Origin: Antedon mediterranea
Taxonomy: Eukaryota; Echinodermata; Crinoidea; Comatulida; Antedonidae
Direction: 5' to 3'
NCBI RefSeq assembly: GCF_964355755.1
Contig: NC_092680.1
Location: 1,369,001-1,433,000, forward strand
Length of the DNA stretch: 64,000 nucleotides
The notes beneath the pieces were generated by a model. It saw nothing but the letters and a program-made list of their open reading frames with translations, made no database searches and was not told the origin of the DNA. Of this stretch, positions 14,898 through 27,200 are shown one piece after another. A program made the translations under genes and the position numbers. Position 1 is the stretch's first letter; every line of letters starts with the position of its first letter.

Positions 14898-15523
14898 AGA
14901 CCCCTTCCCTGCAATTTTGGACGTTTTTTGGAAAATAATACATATATATCACTTTAAAAACATTAAACCATGTCATTCCTTGTCTTAAATGTACGTTTTA
15001 TGGTAAATTATGATAAAAAGTGAGAAACAATGCACTACCTAAGTAGCTCGCGGCGATCGACCTCTCGTGGACGGTCTCAGGCCTAGCCTAGCTAGGCTTA
15101 GTTTTGTAGGCCTAGCTGGTAAACATCGGTAACGTACGAACATCGTACGCTAGCTATATACCTAGTCTGACGTTGTATAGTTGCTGCATTAATTATCTTT
15201 CTATTTTTGCCAGACTCCGTTGATACAAATTGGGGAAAACCCAGTATTTTCCCTGAAAAGTTAGGAGTCTTCCATTTGTTTTGGCTTCACGATCGATCGA
15301 AAAGTGGGCGAATTACAGGTGAAAAACAACAATATCAATCCGCGCGCAATGCATTTTGGGATTTATAGCGGGCCGCTATAATTATTAAAATCGATTTATT
15401 TTTCACATTTTTAACCGTTTAAAGACGAAAAAAGTTATCGCAATAGGACCATATAGTATTATTTTTACATTAAATATAGTTTGTGATCTTAAATTAGATC
15501 TAAAAAACGTAGGGAATGGGGCT
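14898..15523. mobile_element. 626-bp TTAA-flanked MITE in the leader of zinc-finger unit 4
   Basis: Flanked by TTAA at 14894-14897 and 15524-15527. The paralogous leaders of units 2 and 5 read ATTGC(C/T)TTAACAAAAA with a single TTAA, giving a natural empty site. Termini are imperfect inverted repeats: AGACCCCTTCCCTGC at the left, AGCCCCATTCCCTAC on the minus strand at the right. No coding sequence seen. A TTAA duplication points to a piggyBac-type transposase, which is inference. Confidence 0.8.
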
Positions 15524-15540
15524 TTAACAAAAAAAAAAAC

Positions 15541-16996
15541 ATGAAATACAAATGTGAACATTGTGGAGATAAATTTGAATTAAATGCTTTAAAAGAGCAT
15601 TTAGGAATACATATACAGAGCAAAGAGTTACAATGTCAACACTGTGACAACATGTTTAGACCAGGCAACCTTTCAATGCAGATATTGTGCAAAGGAATTC
15701 CATTGTAATGACATTCTGAAAGAGCATTTAAAAACACACACTAAAGATGTGCCTGATGAATATGAATGTGAAAATTGTGGGAAGAAATTCAAAAGAAGTT
15801 GGCATTTGAAAACACATTTGAGAATACACACAGGAGAGAAACCATATGAATGTGAACATTGTGAGAAGAAATTTATTCAAAGTGGTGATCTGAAAACACA
15901 TGTAAGAATACACACAGGAGAGACACCATATGAATGTGAACATTGTGGGAAGAAATTTAGAAGAAGTGGGCATTTGAAAATCCATTTGAGAATACACACA
16001 GGAGAGACACCATTTGAATGTGAACATTGTGGGAAGAAATTTAGAAGAAGTGGGCATTTGAAAATCCATTTGAGAATACACACAGGAGAGAAACCATATC
16101 AATGTGAACATTGTGGGAAACAATTTAAGCAATGTGCACATTTGACAGAACATTTAAGAATACACACAGGAGAGAAACCATATCAATGTGAACATTGTGG
16201 GAAACAATTAAAAAAAATGGTGATCTGAAAAGACATATAAGAAAACACACAGGAGAGACACCATACAAATGTGAACATTGTGAGAAGAGATTTAAGGAAA
16301 ATAGCAATTTGACAAAACATTTAAGAATACACACAGGAGAGACACCATATGAATGTGAACAATGTGGGAAAAAATTTATTCGAGGTGGGTATTTGAAAAT
16401 CCATTTGAGAATACACACAGGAGAGACACCATTTGAATGTGAACATTGTGGGAAGAAATTTATTCAAAGTGGTGATCTGAAAACACATGTAAGAATACAC
16501 ACAGGAGAGACACCATATGAATGTGAACATTGTGGAAAGAAATTTAAAAAAAGTGGGCATTTGAAAAGACATTTCAGAATACACACAGGAGAGACACCAT
16601 ATGAATGTGAACATTGTGGAAAGAAATTCAAAAGCAGTGGGCATTTGAAAAGACATTTCAGAATACACAAAGATTGAAACCATATGAATGTGAACATAGT
16701 GGGAAATAATTTAAACAAAATTGCCATTTGACAGACACCGTATGAATGTGAACATTGTGTGAAAAAATTTAAAAGAAGTGGGCATTTGACAGAACATTTA
16801 AGAATACACACAGGAGAGACGCCATATGAATGTGAACATTGTGGGGAGAAATTTAAACAAAATTGCCATTTGACAAAACATTTGAGAATTTACACAGGAG
16901 AGACGTCGTATTAATGTGAACATTGTGGGAAAAAAATTTAAAGGAAGTGGGCATTTGAAAAAACATTTAAGAATACAAACAGGAGAGACACCATAA
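15541..16996 (+). pseudogene. C2H2 zinc-finger pseudogene, unit 4
   Basis: Starts with the conserved [20 protein letters not shown]. At about 15648 a 50-base deletion relative to unit 2 removes most of the second finger and breaks the frame. The finger frame resumes (about 15644-16228) with eight fingers, breaks again at about 16210 where bases are lost in an A-run (CAATTAAAAAAAATGG), resumes 16195-16677 with six fingers, and stops at HKD, a small deletion in the linker. Degenerate fingers with further stops continue to CCATAA at 16991-16996. Several independent lesions plus a transposon in its leader make a functional product unlikely. The finger sequences are closest to those at the end of unit 1. 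Confidence 0.8.
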
Positions 16997-17508
16997 TGGG
17001 AAATAAAATTTAACTTTAACAATAATCATTAGAGAAAGTACACACAGTTTACAGTGGCCATGTTGTGGGAAGACATTTTTACAATCATTAAACCATAAAA
17101 CACTATTTAAAAGAGGGGATATAAAAAAGCACTTATGGTTTTAACAATCTTTAAAAGTTTGAATAGCCAAAAAATAGATATAGTGTAGTACCAGTACAGG
17201 TTGTGAGAATAAACAAAAATAATTTGAAATAAAATAAATTGCTAGAAACTGTTGGCCATTTCATTTGTCATATTTTGTCGTATTCTTTATTAACACAGTG
17301 TTTGGTGAGGAACAGTATAAGCTGGCCTGAATACAATGTTATTTACTAATTACGTAATAATTATGCGTTCCAAACCATTGGCCTACATGATAAGATGTGC
17401 TGTAAATAAGTCATTGACACTTTATATGTGCCGATGGATTTCGTATTTTATTTTTGGTTTTTGAAAATTATGTATAAATGAAACTAAACTAAATTATTAT
17501 TATTTCAG
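16997..17508. other. spacer between units 4 and 5
   Basis: Conserved 3' region (decayed finger at 17040-17100) and A+T-rich spacer equivalent to 1878-2374, closing with the conserved acceptor (TATTATTTCAG, ends 17508). No other feature seen. Confidence 0.5.
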
Positions 17509-17547
17509 ATTATTGTTTCTTAATGACATTGCTTTAACAAAAAAAAA

Positions 17548-18795
17548 ATGAACTACAAATGTGAACATTGTGGAGATAAATTTGAATTAAATGCTTTAAA
17601 AGAGCATTTAGGAATACATATACAGAGCAAAGAGTTACAATGTCAACACTCGCACACAAAATGGTTAGTTGAAGACCAGACAACCAATCAATGCAGATTT
17701 TGTGCAAAGGAATTCTATTGTAATGACATTCTGAAAGATCATTTAAAAACACAAACTAAAGATGTGCCTGGTGAATATTATGAATGTGGACATTGTGGGA
17801 ACAAATATAAGCATCCTAGCACTTTGGTAGAACATTTAAGAGTGCACACTGGCGAGAGACCATATGAATGTGAACATTGTGAGAAGAAATTTAAGAAAAA
17901 AGGGAGTTTGACAGAACATTTGAGAATACACACAGGAGAGACACCGTATGAATGTGAACATTGTGGGAAGAAATTTATTCGAAGTGGTGTTCTGAAAGCA
18001 CATATAAGAATACACACAGGAGAGACACCATATGAATGTGAATATTGTGGGAAGAAATTTATTCGAAATGATGATCTGAAAGTACATATAAGAATACACA
18101 CTGGAGAGACACCATATGAATGTGAACATTGTGGGAAGAAATTTATTCAAAGTGGGAATTTGAAAACACATATAAGAATACACACAGGGGAGAGACCATA
18201 TGAATGTGAACATTGTGGGAAAAAATTTAAGCAAACTAGCACTTTGACAGAGCATTTAAGAATACACACAGGCGAAAAACCATATGAATGTGAACATTGT
18301 GGGAAAAAATTTACTCAAAGTAATGGTCTCAAAACACATTTAAAAATACGCACAGGAGAGAGACCATATGAATGTGAACATTGTCAGAAGACATTTATTC
18401 ATAAAGGGAGTTTGACGAGACATTTGAGAAAACACTTGAAGAAAGACAAACCATATGAATGTGAACATTGTGGGAAGAAGTTTGTTCAAAGTGTTGCCTT
18501 GAAAGTACATTTGAGAAAACACACAAAAAAGAAACCACATGAATGTGAACATTGTGGGAAGAAATTTAGTCATAAAAGTAAACTGAAAAGACATTTGAGA
18601 AAACACAATAAAGAGAAACCGTATGAATGTGAAAAATGTGGAAAAACATTTAAACGAAGTCACGGTTTTAAAAAACATCAGAGAATACACACTGGAGTCG
18701 CATATAAATGTAAACATTGTGGGAAGAAATTTAATCGAAATGGCCGTTTGAAAAGACATTTGAGACAACATATTCAGGAGGAGGCACACATATGA
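17548..18795 (+). CDS. C2H2 zinc-finger protein, unit 5 (intact)
   Basis: 415-residue frame starting [20 protein letters not shown] and ending in its own TGA, with no internal lesion. First finger, then the damaged second finger shared with unit 3, then 12 regular fingers. The first seven of these are nearly identical to unit 3 ([36 protein letters not shown]). The last five ([45 protein letters not shown]) are diverged, with shorter or altered linkers ([22 protein letters not shown]). This C-terminal block is absent from the other units and may be the ancestral end of the family. Probable DNA-binding protein; no effector domain visible. Confidence 0.88.
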   Translation: MNYKCEHCGDKFELNALKEHLGIHIQSKELQCQHSHTKWLVEDQTTNQCRFCAKEFYCNDILKDHLKTQTKDVPGEYYECGHCGNKYKHPSTLVEHLRVHTGERPYECEHCEKKFKKKGSLTEHLRIHTGETPYECEHCGKKFIRSGVLKAHIRIHTGETPYECEYCGKKFIRNDDLKVHIRIHTGETPYECEHCGKKFIQSGNLKTHIRIHTGERPYECEHCGKKFKQTSTLTEHLRIHTGEKPYECEHCGKKFTQSNGLKTHLKIRTGERPYECEHCQKTFIHKGSLTRHLRKHLKKDKPYECEHCGKKFVQSVALKVHLRKHTKKKPHECEHCGKKFSHKSKLKRHLRKHNKEKPYECEKCGKTFKRSHGFKKHQRIHTGVAYKCKHCGKKFNRNGRLKRHLRQHIQEEAHI

Positions 18796-18849
18796 ATGTG
18801 ACTATATTAAAAATACACAATTAGAGATAACTTATTAGTGTATCTGAGT

Positions 18850-19205
18850 GAGGTTAAGACAGTGGAACCGTAATTATGTAGCAGTTCGAGGCTCACTCAC
18901 TCCAGGGTTATGATGGAAGAACAAGTTTTCTCGGATAAGGACTATAAACCGTAGGTCTATTGTACACATCTAGCTCATGTGCATTTTAAAGAACCCAGTA
19001 CATCTTTTGAGACAAGTAGGGTGTTACCCGGTGTACTAGTTCACACACAGCCACTGACGTGTCATGAACAGGTGAGAGACAGCCTTAAAGTGGCTGCACT
19101 GACATGACCCTTAGGGAAGAAGCATGTAGTTGAAAAGTGTAACACAGTGCCAATGAGCAGTGATTCATTCATTGGAATTTGGCGCTATACAAAAACTTTT
19201 ATATT
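18850..19205 (+). mobile_element. possible tRNA-type SINE
   Basis: Carries a B-box-like GCAGTTCGAGGCTC near 18883 and ends with TTTGGCGCTATACAAAAAC followed by a T/A-rich tail, an ending common to many invertebrate SINE/LINE 3' ends. No target duplication was established. Confidence 0.4.
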
Positions 19206-21258
19206 ATTTTAGGAAGAAATTATTGTTAGGCCAGTTAAAAACATATTTAAAAATACACACTCATTCCATCAATGCAAATATTGGGGAAACCATTAAGAAC
19301 ATTATAAGAAAAACTTGTTAGTAAATTATAAAACTTTAAAACTATAGCTTCTTGATTTGAATTTGCATTTCTATTAATTTTATCATGTTGTGTAGTGTTG
19401 TATATATTTATTTTATAAAGACACCCTGTAATTGATGGCGGTATTGCTGTTGGATGTAATTGTAATGAAATGAAAATATTAAAATATTAATAATTTATAC
19501 CTGTACTGCAATATGGCAAAGCTCATTGATGGAAGATTAACAGCCTCAGTTTGAAAGTTTATTTCCAAATAATTGAATAGAAAAAACTCGAAAAAGTTTG
19601 AATATGTAATAATGGCAAAAATAATTAAAAGTAAACTATAATTAATAATAGGTTTGTTTCTAGCATATTTTTGTGAAATTGTGGACTAATGTATCAATCA
19701 TGAATAATATTATTCGTAAACGCAACACAATATACATTATTTAACACATATTTATAAATAAATTATTAAATAGTTTATCCATCCTGTAATTGGTGAGTTA
19801 CTCGCTGTTGGATGAGTATGAATAAAAAAAAAAATAATAATAATATTTAATACACAAAAAAACATACTGTTATAAAGCATCTTTTTCATTTCCATCTTCA
19901 ACCAATGTCAAATTTTAAAAGGCAGCACTAGAATTTGTTATTTGGGTGTATAATAGATATTGTATATAGAGATATGCACAACACACATTGCATTTTTTAC
20001 AAAGTCACATTACCAATAATGTACCCCCAAAAACATGAAAAATTAAAGTGAATAACTATTACTTTACATTAATTTGGAAAAAAAAAAAATTATTAAGGGG
20101 ACAATATATCTTTAAATATCACTACAGTATTCTGTAGGTAGTAATAATAACTAATACATAAAGTAACTCATCAAATGACAAGGATACGCTCAGGTGTGTT
20201 ATAATTTCAAACGATAATGTCAGAGCATGCATATTGTTTTTATTTTATATATACCGGTAATTCTCAAAATTTTTACAGAAATTACCGTAATAGTACTGTA
20301 TTAGAATTTTGTAAAAAATCAGAATCTACTCAGCGACCAAATTCCACTTTTTTAGTTAAATGGGAAGAATATTTCATTCGTTTAAAGCCCTGGAAATATT
20401 CTCCCCATCGCATTTACTAAAGCATGTAAAGATATAAAGCAAAGATCTTATACTATTACTAGTATAAAGTTATGAAAATAAAATAAGCTTGAGGGCTCAC
20501 TTCATCCATGGAAAGGTCGAGTCACAACAAACCGTACGTGCACGGCGGTGGTACATATTACACATCTAGGCCTAGCTGGTAGGCTAACATTAAATACAGT
20601 TTAAAATATATAGGGTTATCGTCTAAATATTTAAAGCAATTAGAAAACAATATCTCTTTTTGATATAACAGGTTTGTTTTCGAAACATTTTAGTAATACG
20701 TTATAGGCTAGCTAGTAAGTAGGCCTAGCTAGGCCTAGCCTCTCTAGCTAGTATAGGCCTAGCCTAGCTAGTAGTAGGCCTGGCCCTATGGATTCCCGGC
20801 CCTATATAGCTAAGCTAAGCCTACACTCTAGGATCCCTCTGCTGTATAGGCTAGTCTAGCTAGGCTAGACCAGGTAGGAAGAAGTGGCTAACACTCAGGC
20901 TAGCTAGGCCGGGCCTTTACTTTATATTATAGCCTAGCTAGGACTAGACCTTAAATAAAGTAGTAGGCTGTAGCATGTTAATGTAGGAGATCTCGCTAGT
21001 CACGAACGGGTGGAAAAGCGGGCTAGCTAACCATGGAGGTATCCTCAATGAGCTAACTAAGGTATAAACTATAAGAAAGGCTAACTAAACTAGGCCTAAC
21101 TTAATTACTAATAAATTTGTTTAATATATACAAATATTATTAAATAATGAATAGGAGGGGTGCCTATTATTATATATTATTTGTTATCACATAACTTAGT
21201 AACTGCTGTAGCCATTCAACACCCTTTTTTCCTAAATTAATAGAATGATGCAAATTTT
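19206..21258. other. spacer and putative LARGE promoter region with AGGCCTAG tract
   Basis: 19206-20640 is A+T-rich with no exon recognised. 20690-20960 is packed with palindromic words (AGGCCTAG, CTAGCTAG, GCTAGCC), ending about 300 bases before the LARGE start codon. Similar tracts flank the LRR/CTC1 promoter at 38.2-38.4 and 38.8-39.0 kb. Confidence 0.4.
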
Positions 21259-24200
21259 ATGACCATGACTGCTGTGAAAATTCATTGGAAGAAGGGACTA
21301 CTGTTGCTTTTTATGTCCACATGTCTTATTTGTTTATACTTCAGCAAGACTAACAGTCAACGTAAGTTTAAATTGTGATTAAAAAGAACAATCAAATTCA
21401 CACAGCATCTGTGTAGGATAATCAACATACATACTTATATTTATTTTTTTATTTTTTATTAAACTGCATCACGATTTACAAACCATAATTAAAACATAAA
21501 GATAATTATAATGTGACAGTAAACAGTTTAGGGGAAAATAATTACACCTCCCAAAAAAAAAAAAAACAGCATTAACTGCATGGTTTAGGATGGAAAACCT
21601 TTTGGCACTTAAACTGTTAGAGATAAAATGTGTATAAACAGCGACCAGCACAATGCCTAGAGACACATTTACATATTTCAATTCATAAAATGATTGTTTA
21701 TGGAATTTAATTTTACATAATTTATTTATATTATTTACCATATACTTGTAATAAATCTGGGAAAAACGCTGAACGTTTTACAATTCTTTAATATATACTT
21801 GTATATTACATTTCAGACCAAAGAAATGTTGGTCCAATATTGGACAGGAATTTAGATTTGGAGAAGAAAGTCCAAGATTCTGAACATGAGAATCAGTTGC
21901 TGAAAACTCAGCTAAGGTATCAATGTCATTGTGTTGTTTATTTTATGTTATATTTCATTATGTTATATTGCACTTATATTATGTTATATTGCACTTATAT
22001 TATGTTCTATTGCACTTATATTATGTTATATTGCACTTGTATTATGTTATATTGCACTGTACTATCTAAATAACTTTATAAAGTTTTCTAATTACTATTC
22101 AATACTGGACTTTTCTTAAGGTTAACCGGTCTCTTTGTACTGATTAAGTACACCTTCAGAATATGGCCAGCCGAGGCCAAGGTGTCCAGTTGGGAGATTT
22201 AACTGTGGTATTGTTTCAACGATTCTTTCTATAAGGCAGAGGCCTATTAATTGTGATTTGTGCCAATGCACACAATTGATTTGACTACTGTAATAATAAT
22301 TACCATTAATCATTTAGTGAAACACTTGCTATCAATTTAAAAATGTAAGATGTTAATTGTTAAAACAGAAAACCTTTAACTGATTTCTCTTTATTATTTT
22401 AATATTTAAACATCCATTTCATTAAAAAAAAGGTTTAACATACTCTAATATTGTGCGTGTCGATCATATTATATTTTATACTGTATACTAGAAGCGCCGT
22501 ATACAAATGTTTGAATCACTATAGTCCTCATAGGATTCTGTGGAAGTGATGTGACAATAGTTTTACCAGACCTTTTACCCGTTTATATTTTTATACAGAA
22601 TATCTCAGAGCCAATTACAACATACTTATGAACTGTATGAACAACTCAAAGAAGAACGAAATATATCATCTTCTGTCAACCAATCAGATTGTCGGAGTAA
22701 GATAACGATGCCAAAATGCGAGGTATGATTGGCCAATGTCTAAAGCTCTGTCTACACCATCAAACTTTATGTGACAAAAAATGTGATGTGCTCATATATG
22801 GACACGATGATGTCACACTTTTTTTGTCAAGCTAGTTTGATAGTGTGAACGGAGCTTAATATTAAGGAGACATCTTCAGGACGCAGTGTCCCTTTAATAG
22901 AAATATCTTTTAAAGATTTCTATTTTTAATTATATTATTTAGTTAATTTTAGTTGTCAAATGTTATATTGTCCATGTATTGTTCTGAGAGTCAACTTCAG
23001 CTGGATGGACCATCCTCGTAAATATTGTTGAAGTAATTTTTTTATATCCAAAAGAAGAGCTTCTGCTGTATTCATTTGAGCTATTAATACCAAGCTTGCT
23101 TATACTATTCCTGTTATGTGTTTAATATCTACCTTCTATAATATTGTTATTCTATAATTATTATCTATTTCATAATTGTTTTTTACAGGTTATTCATATA
23201 GCAATAGTATGTGCTGGTCACAATTCAAGTCGTGAAGTTATCACCTTGATTAAATCCATTCTTTTCTATCGTAAAAATCCTCTACACTTTCACTTTATCT
23301 CAGATGAAATAGCTCAACTAACTCTTAGCACATTATTCAAAACATGGGATCTGCCAGGGCGTAAGTATATTGTATTGTTTAAAAAATGAAAAAAATAAAT
23401 TTTCAATAGGCCATTTTGTAGTTTTAATAAGGTTATTCACTTTTGAACAAAAAATAATGATTTCACTTATAAAAAAAAGATAAACAGTTTTTAATTTAAC
23501 CAACAATCAGACAATGGACGCCTGAATGACTATTTTTCTTTGAGTTACAGTTTAAATAGGTAAATAAATTTGGTTTTTTCCCCGATCCAATTTGTGGTCA
23601 AAGTGAATAACTATTATGTGGTGTGGTGATTCACTTTTGGAATGTTTTGTGTCTCTATTTCTCTCTGTTATTGGTCTCATCTATTATATTTTTGTATCTT
23701 TGTACTGTCCTCGTTTTGAGATGAATGAATGAAATAAAAAAAGAAATTCTTTGATAATAATTTCATTATTAAAAATAAAAACAAATTCAAATGTGCACTC
23801 ATAAGCTGCTACCTATAGAACTGATAGTCATGACTGTGAATTGGAGCCATACTGGTATAGCAAGGATACCGATTTTGAAAAGCTTTGAATTACTGATTTT
23901 AATCATATTGTTTGTTTTCTTTTAGTTGAAGTTAGTTTTTATTTAGCAGAAACGTACAAGGTAAGTGAATTTATTTATTTATTTATTTTGTTTTCTTTCA
24001 GTAGGGTAGCCCTCTCATAATAATATAACACTGCTTTTCCGAGGGGCCCTACGACGCATTGTTATTGTGGCATGGGTTGGCTAAGGTGTTAGAGATCTAT
24101 TATTATTTATCTTATATTACAAATAAATTTTAATAAAAAATTCAATTTATGCTAATTTTTGGCAATCATCATCATAAAAATATATACAGTACTATTACTT

Positions 24201-27200
24201 ACAAAAATTATTCAGAAATTCAATTCAGTTTGTGACATTGCTTAATGGATCCTTTTGTAGTTAGAGGAATAAATTGATACTTACTGTATGCTGGTCATCA
24301 GATGTTTGAGGAGCATGTTATGAAAATGAAATTATTTTAATATTTGTCTTTCTTTTTGCAGAGTGATGTTTCTTGGATTCCAAACAAACATTATTCTGGA
24401 ATATTTGGATTAATGAAATTAGTATTTATGAAAATATTACCAAAGGATTTAGAAAAGGTAACTTTACCAAGAGGGAATTCAGGAGTGCGGTATAAAAGGG
24501 GACCTTTGTTTTTACCAAGAGGGAATTCAGGAGTGGGGTATAAAAGGGGACCCTGTTTTTACCAAGAGGGAATTCAGGAGTGCGGTATAAAAGGGGACCT
24601 TGTTTTTATCAAGAGGGAATTCAGGAGTGGGGTATAAAAGGAGACCTTGTTTTGACCAAGAGGGAATTGAGGAGTGGGGTATAAAAGGGGACCTTGTTTT
24701 TATCAAGAGGGAATTCAGGAGTGGGGTATAAAAGGGGGTGTTTTTACCAAGATCAGATTCACAGGGTTTTAAGAAGTTGACATAAATTCTAGGAACAAAT
24801 ATATTTTATTTACTGTGTATTTTCATTCTATGGAATTATTTTCTTCCTTTTCTATATTAGGCCATATTTCATTTATAAATACAGTAAAACAAAATATAAT
24901 ACATTTCAGCTAAACTTCTTGTAAGGAACCACCCAGTGGCGTAAAGCAAATGCCCGAGGCCCCTGGTTTAGGAACCCTTTGTGGTCCTCCAACGCTGGAG
25001 GCCTCGGGTGTTTTTAGCCTTTTTCGACATACTTTAATGCCTGTTTATTCCTCTGGGCACTGCTCAGGGGCTCCATAAGCTCAGGGGCCCCTGGGTTTAG
25101 CCAGTGAGCGCTCAAAGAAGTTACGCCACTGGAACCAACTCCCGTTTCTGATCCCTGATGGTTTCCACTTTCTTTTTCAGGTAATAGTGTTGGACACAGA
25201 CATAACATTTGCAAGAGATATAGCAGAGTTGTGGCAGTTGTTCCGTCATTTGACAAGTCCGAAACTGTTTGGACTGGTTGAGAACCAGAGTGATTGGTAT
25301 CTAGGTACCATCTGGAAGAAACATAACCCCTGGCCAGCACTGGTAAGATATAAGCAAACGAGTGTACAAGTGAAATAACAAGTATACCACACAAGGCATT
25401 ATTGAAATGTCCAATTGTTTACTGCACAACTGTACTCAGCCATAGAAATATTATGTAGAGTGGAACCTACATTTTAAGTACAGCACAGGACCGAGAGATA
25501 TACGTAAAACATAGGATTTTATACTTAAGGTACATAAATTATAAAAAAAAAACATGTGTCATGACGTAAAATCCAGTGAATGTAAAATCAGTAATAATAA
25601 TAGTAAACTGTTATAGTTTTTGGCAGGTATTAAACATAATATGATTAATAACAATAGTCTTGGGTGTGCAAAATACTGTAACAATAGGCAGGGAATAACC
25701 AAAGAGGTACTGAATACCTATGTAACCGTATTTATTCATAGGTCATCATGTACTACTGATGTCCGGTATTTTATAACACTGAGTTTATTCTCATAATGTA
25801 ATTGCTATGATGATGTCTTTTTTTACAGGGTAGAGGTTATAACACTGGTTTGATTCTGTTGGCCCTTGACAGGCTCAGACAAATTGATTGGATGAAAATG
25901 TGGAGGTTGATTGCGGAGAAAGAACTCATGAGTTTATTATCCACATCATTAGCAGATCAGGTATATCATCATTGTTGTTGTCACAATGATGGTATAGTAC
26001 AGTATATGCCATTGGGTTTTTTTTTACACAATTAGGTATTAAACATAGCATCAATTGAAATAAAGGGTTGATTGGTCGAATAATTTGTTTAAAATAGTAT
26101 TGTGCCTTTAAAAAAATTTGTTGATTTTGTACAGAATCTGTTAGGGCTTTCACTTATTATTCATTGGCGGCAAAATAAATTTTATCATATAATTTTCATC
26201 CAGATTTGCATATGATTAAAGGTGTCTAGAATTTATTGTGAAATACGGGATGAATGCACATATTTGTGACCACAGAGGTCATTGACTTTGTACTATTTTT
26301 TTTCTTTAGGATATATTCAATGCCGTTATTAAGAATCATCCTCACATAGTGTACAACCTACCTTGTTCGTGGAATGTTCAGTTAAGTGAACATACTCGTA
26401 GTGAGGTAACTATATAGTCTAATAATTATGTAATCCTCACATAGTGTACAAACTACCTTGTTCGTGGAATGTTCAGTTAAGTGAACATACTCGTAGTGAG
26501 GTAACTATATAGTCTAATAATTATGTAATCCTCACATAGTGTACAACCTACCTTGTTCATGGAATGTATTATACCTCATGATGATTTCAATTTGTTGAAT
26601 CATAACAAAAAATAATTTCTCTTTATTCATCTCAAATAAAAACACAAAACAAACAAACTAAGAGTAAAAAATATTTTTAAAGATGAAAAGGACCTCCAGG
26701 AAAGTTACAGTAATTAAGATACCGTAAAAAGAATAAATAAATACGAATAGACCATGACAGGATTAACAGGGGACGCGCATTGTTAGGGAATACCATTGCC
26801 AGGACAACCAGATACCAGGTGAGGTTCAAAGCAGAATAAAACACACATACATAAAATAGACATTTGGCCATGCTGCTTAGTATAAATTAATAGATACCAG
26901 GTGAGGTTCAAAGCAGAATAAAACACATACATAAAATAGACATTTGGCCACGCTGCTTAGTATAAATTAATAAAATCCTGTTTAACGTCATTCTGTTGTT
27001 TCTTTAGCTATGCTACACTGAACTCAGTGACATTCAAGCCATCCACTGGAACTCACCATTAAAGTTGCAGGTGAAGAACAAACACATTGATTTCTTTCGC
27101 AACCTTTACCTAAGTTTTCTAGAATATGACGGCAATTTACTACGAAGAGAATTATTTAGCTGTGATCATCTAAACAGTAACATATCAACACAAGAAACTA

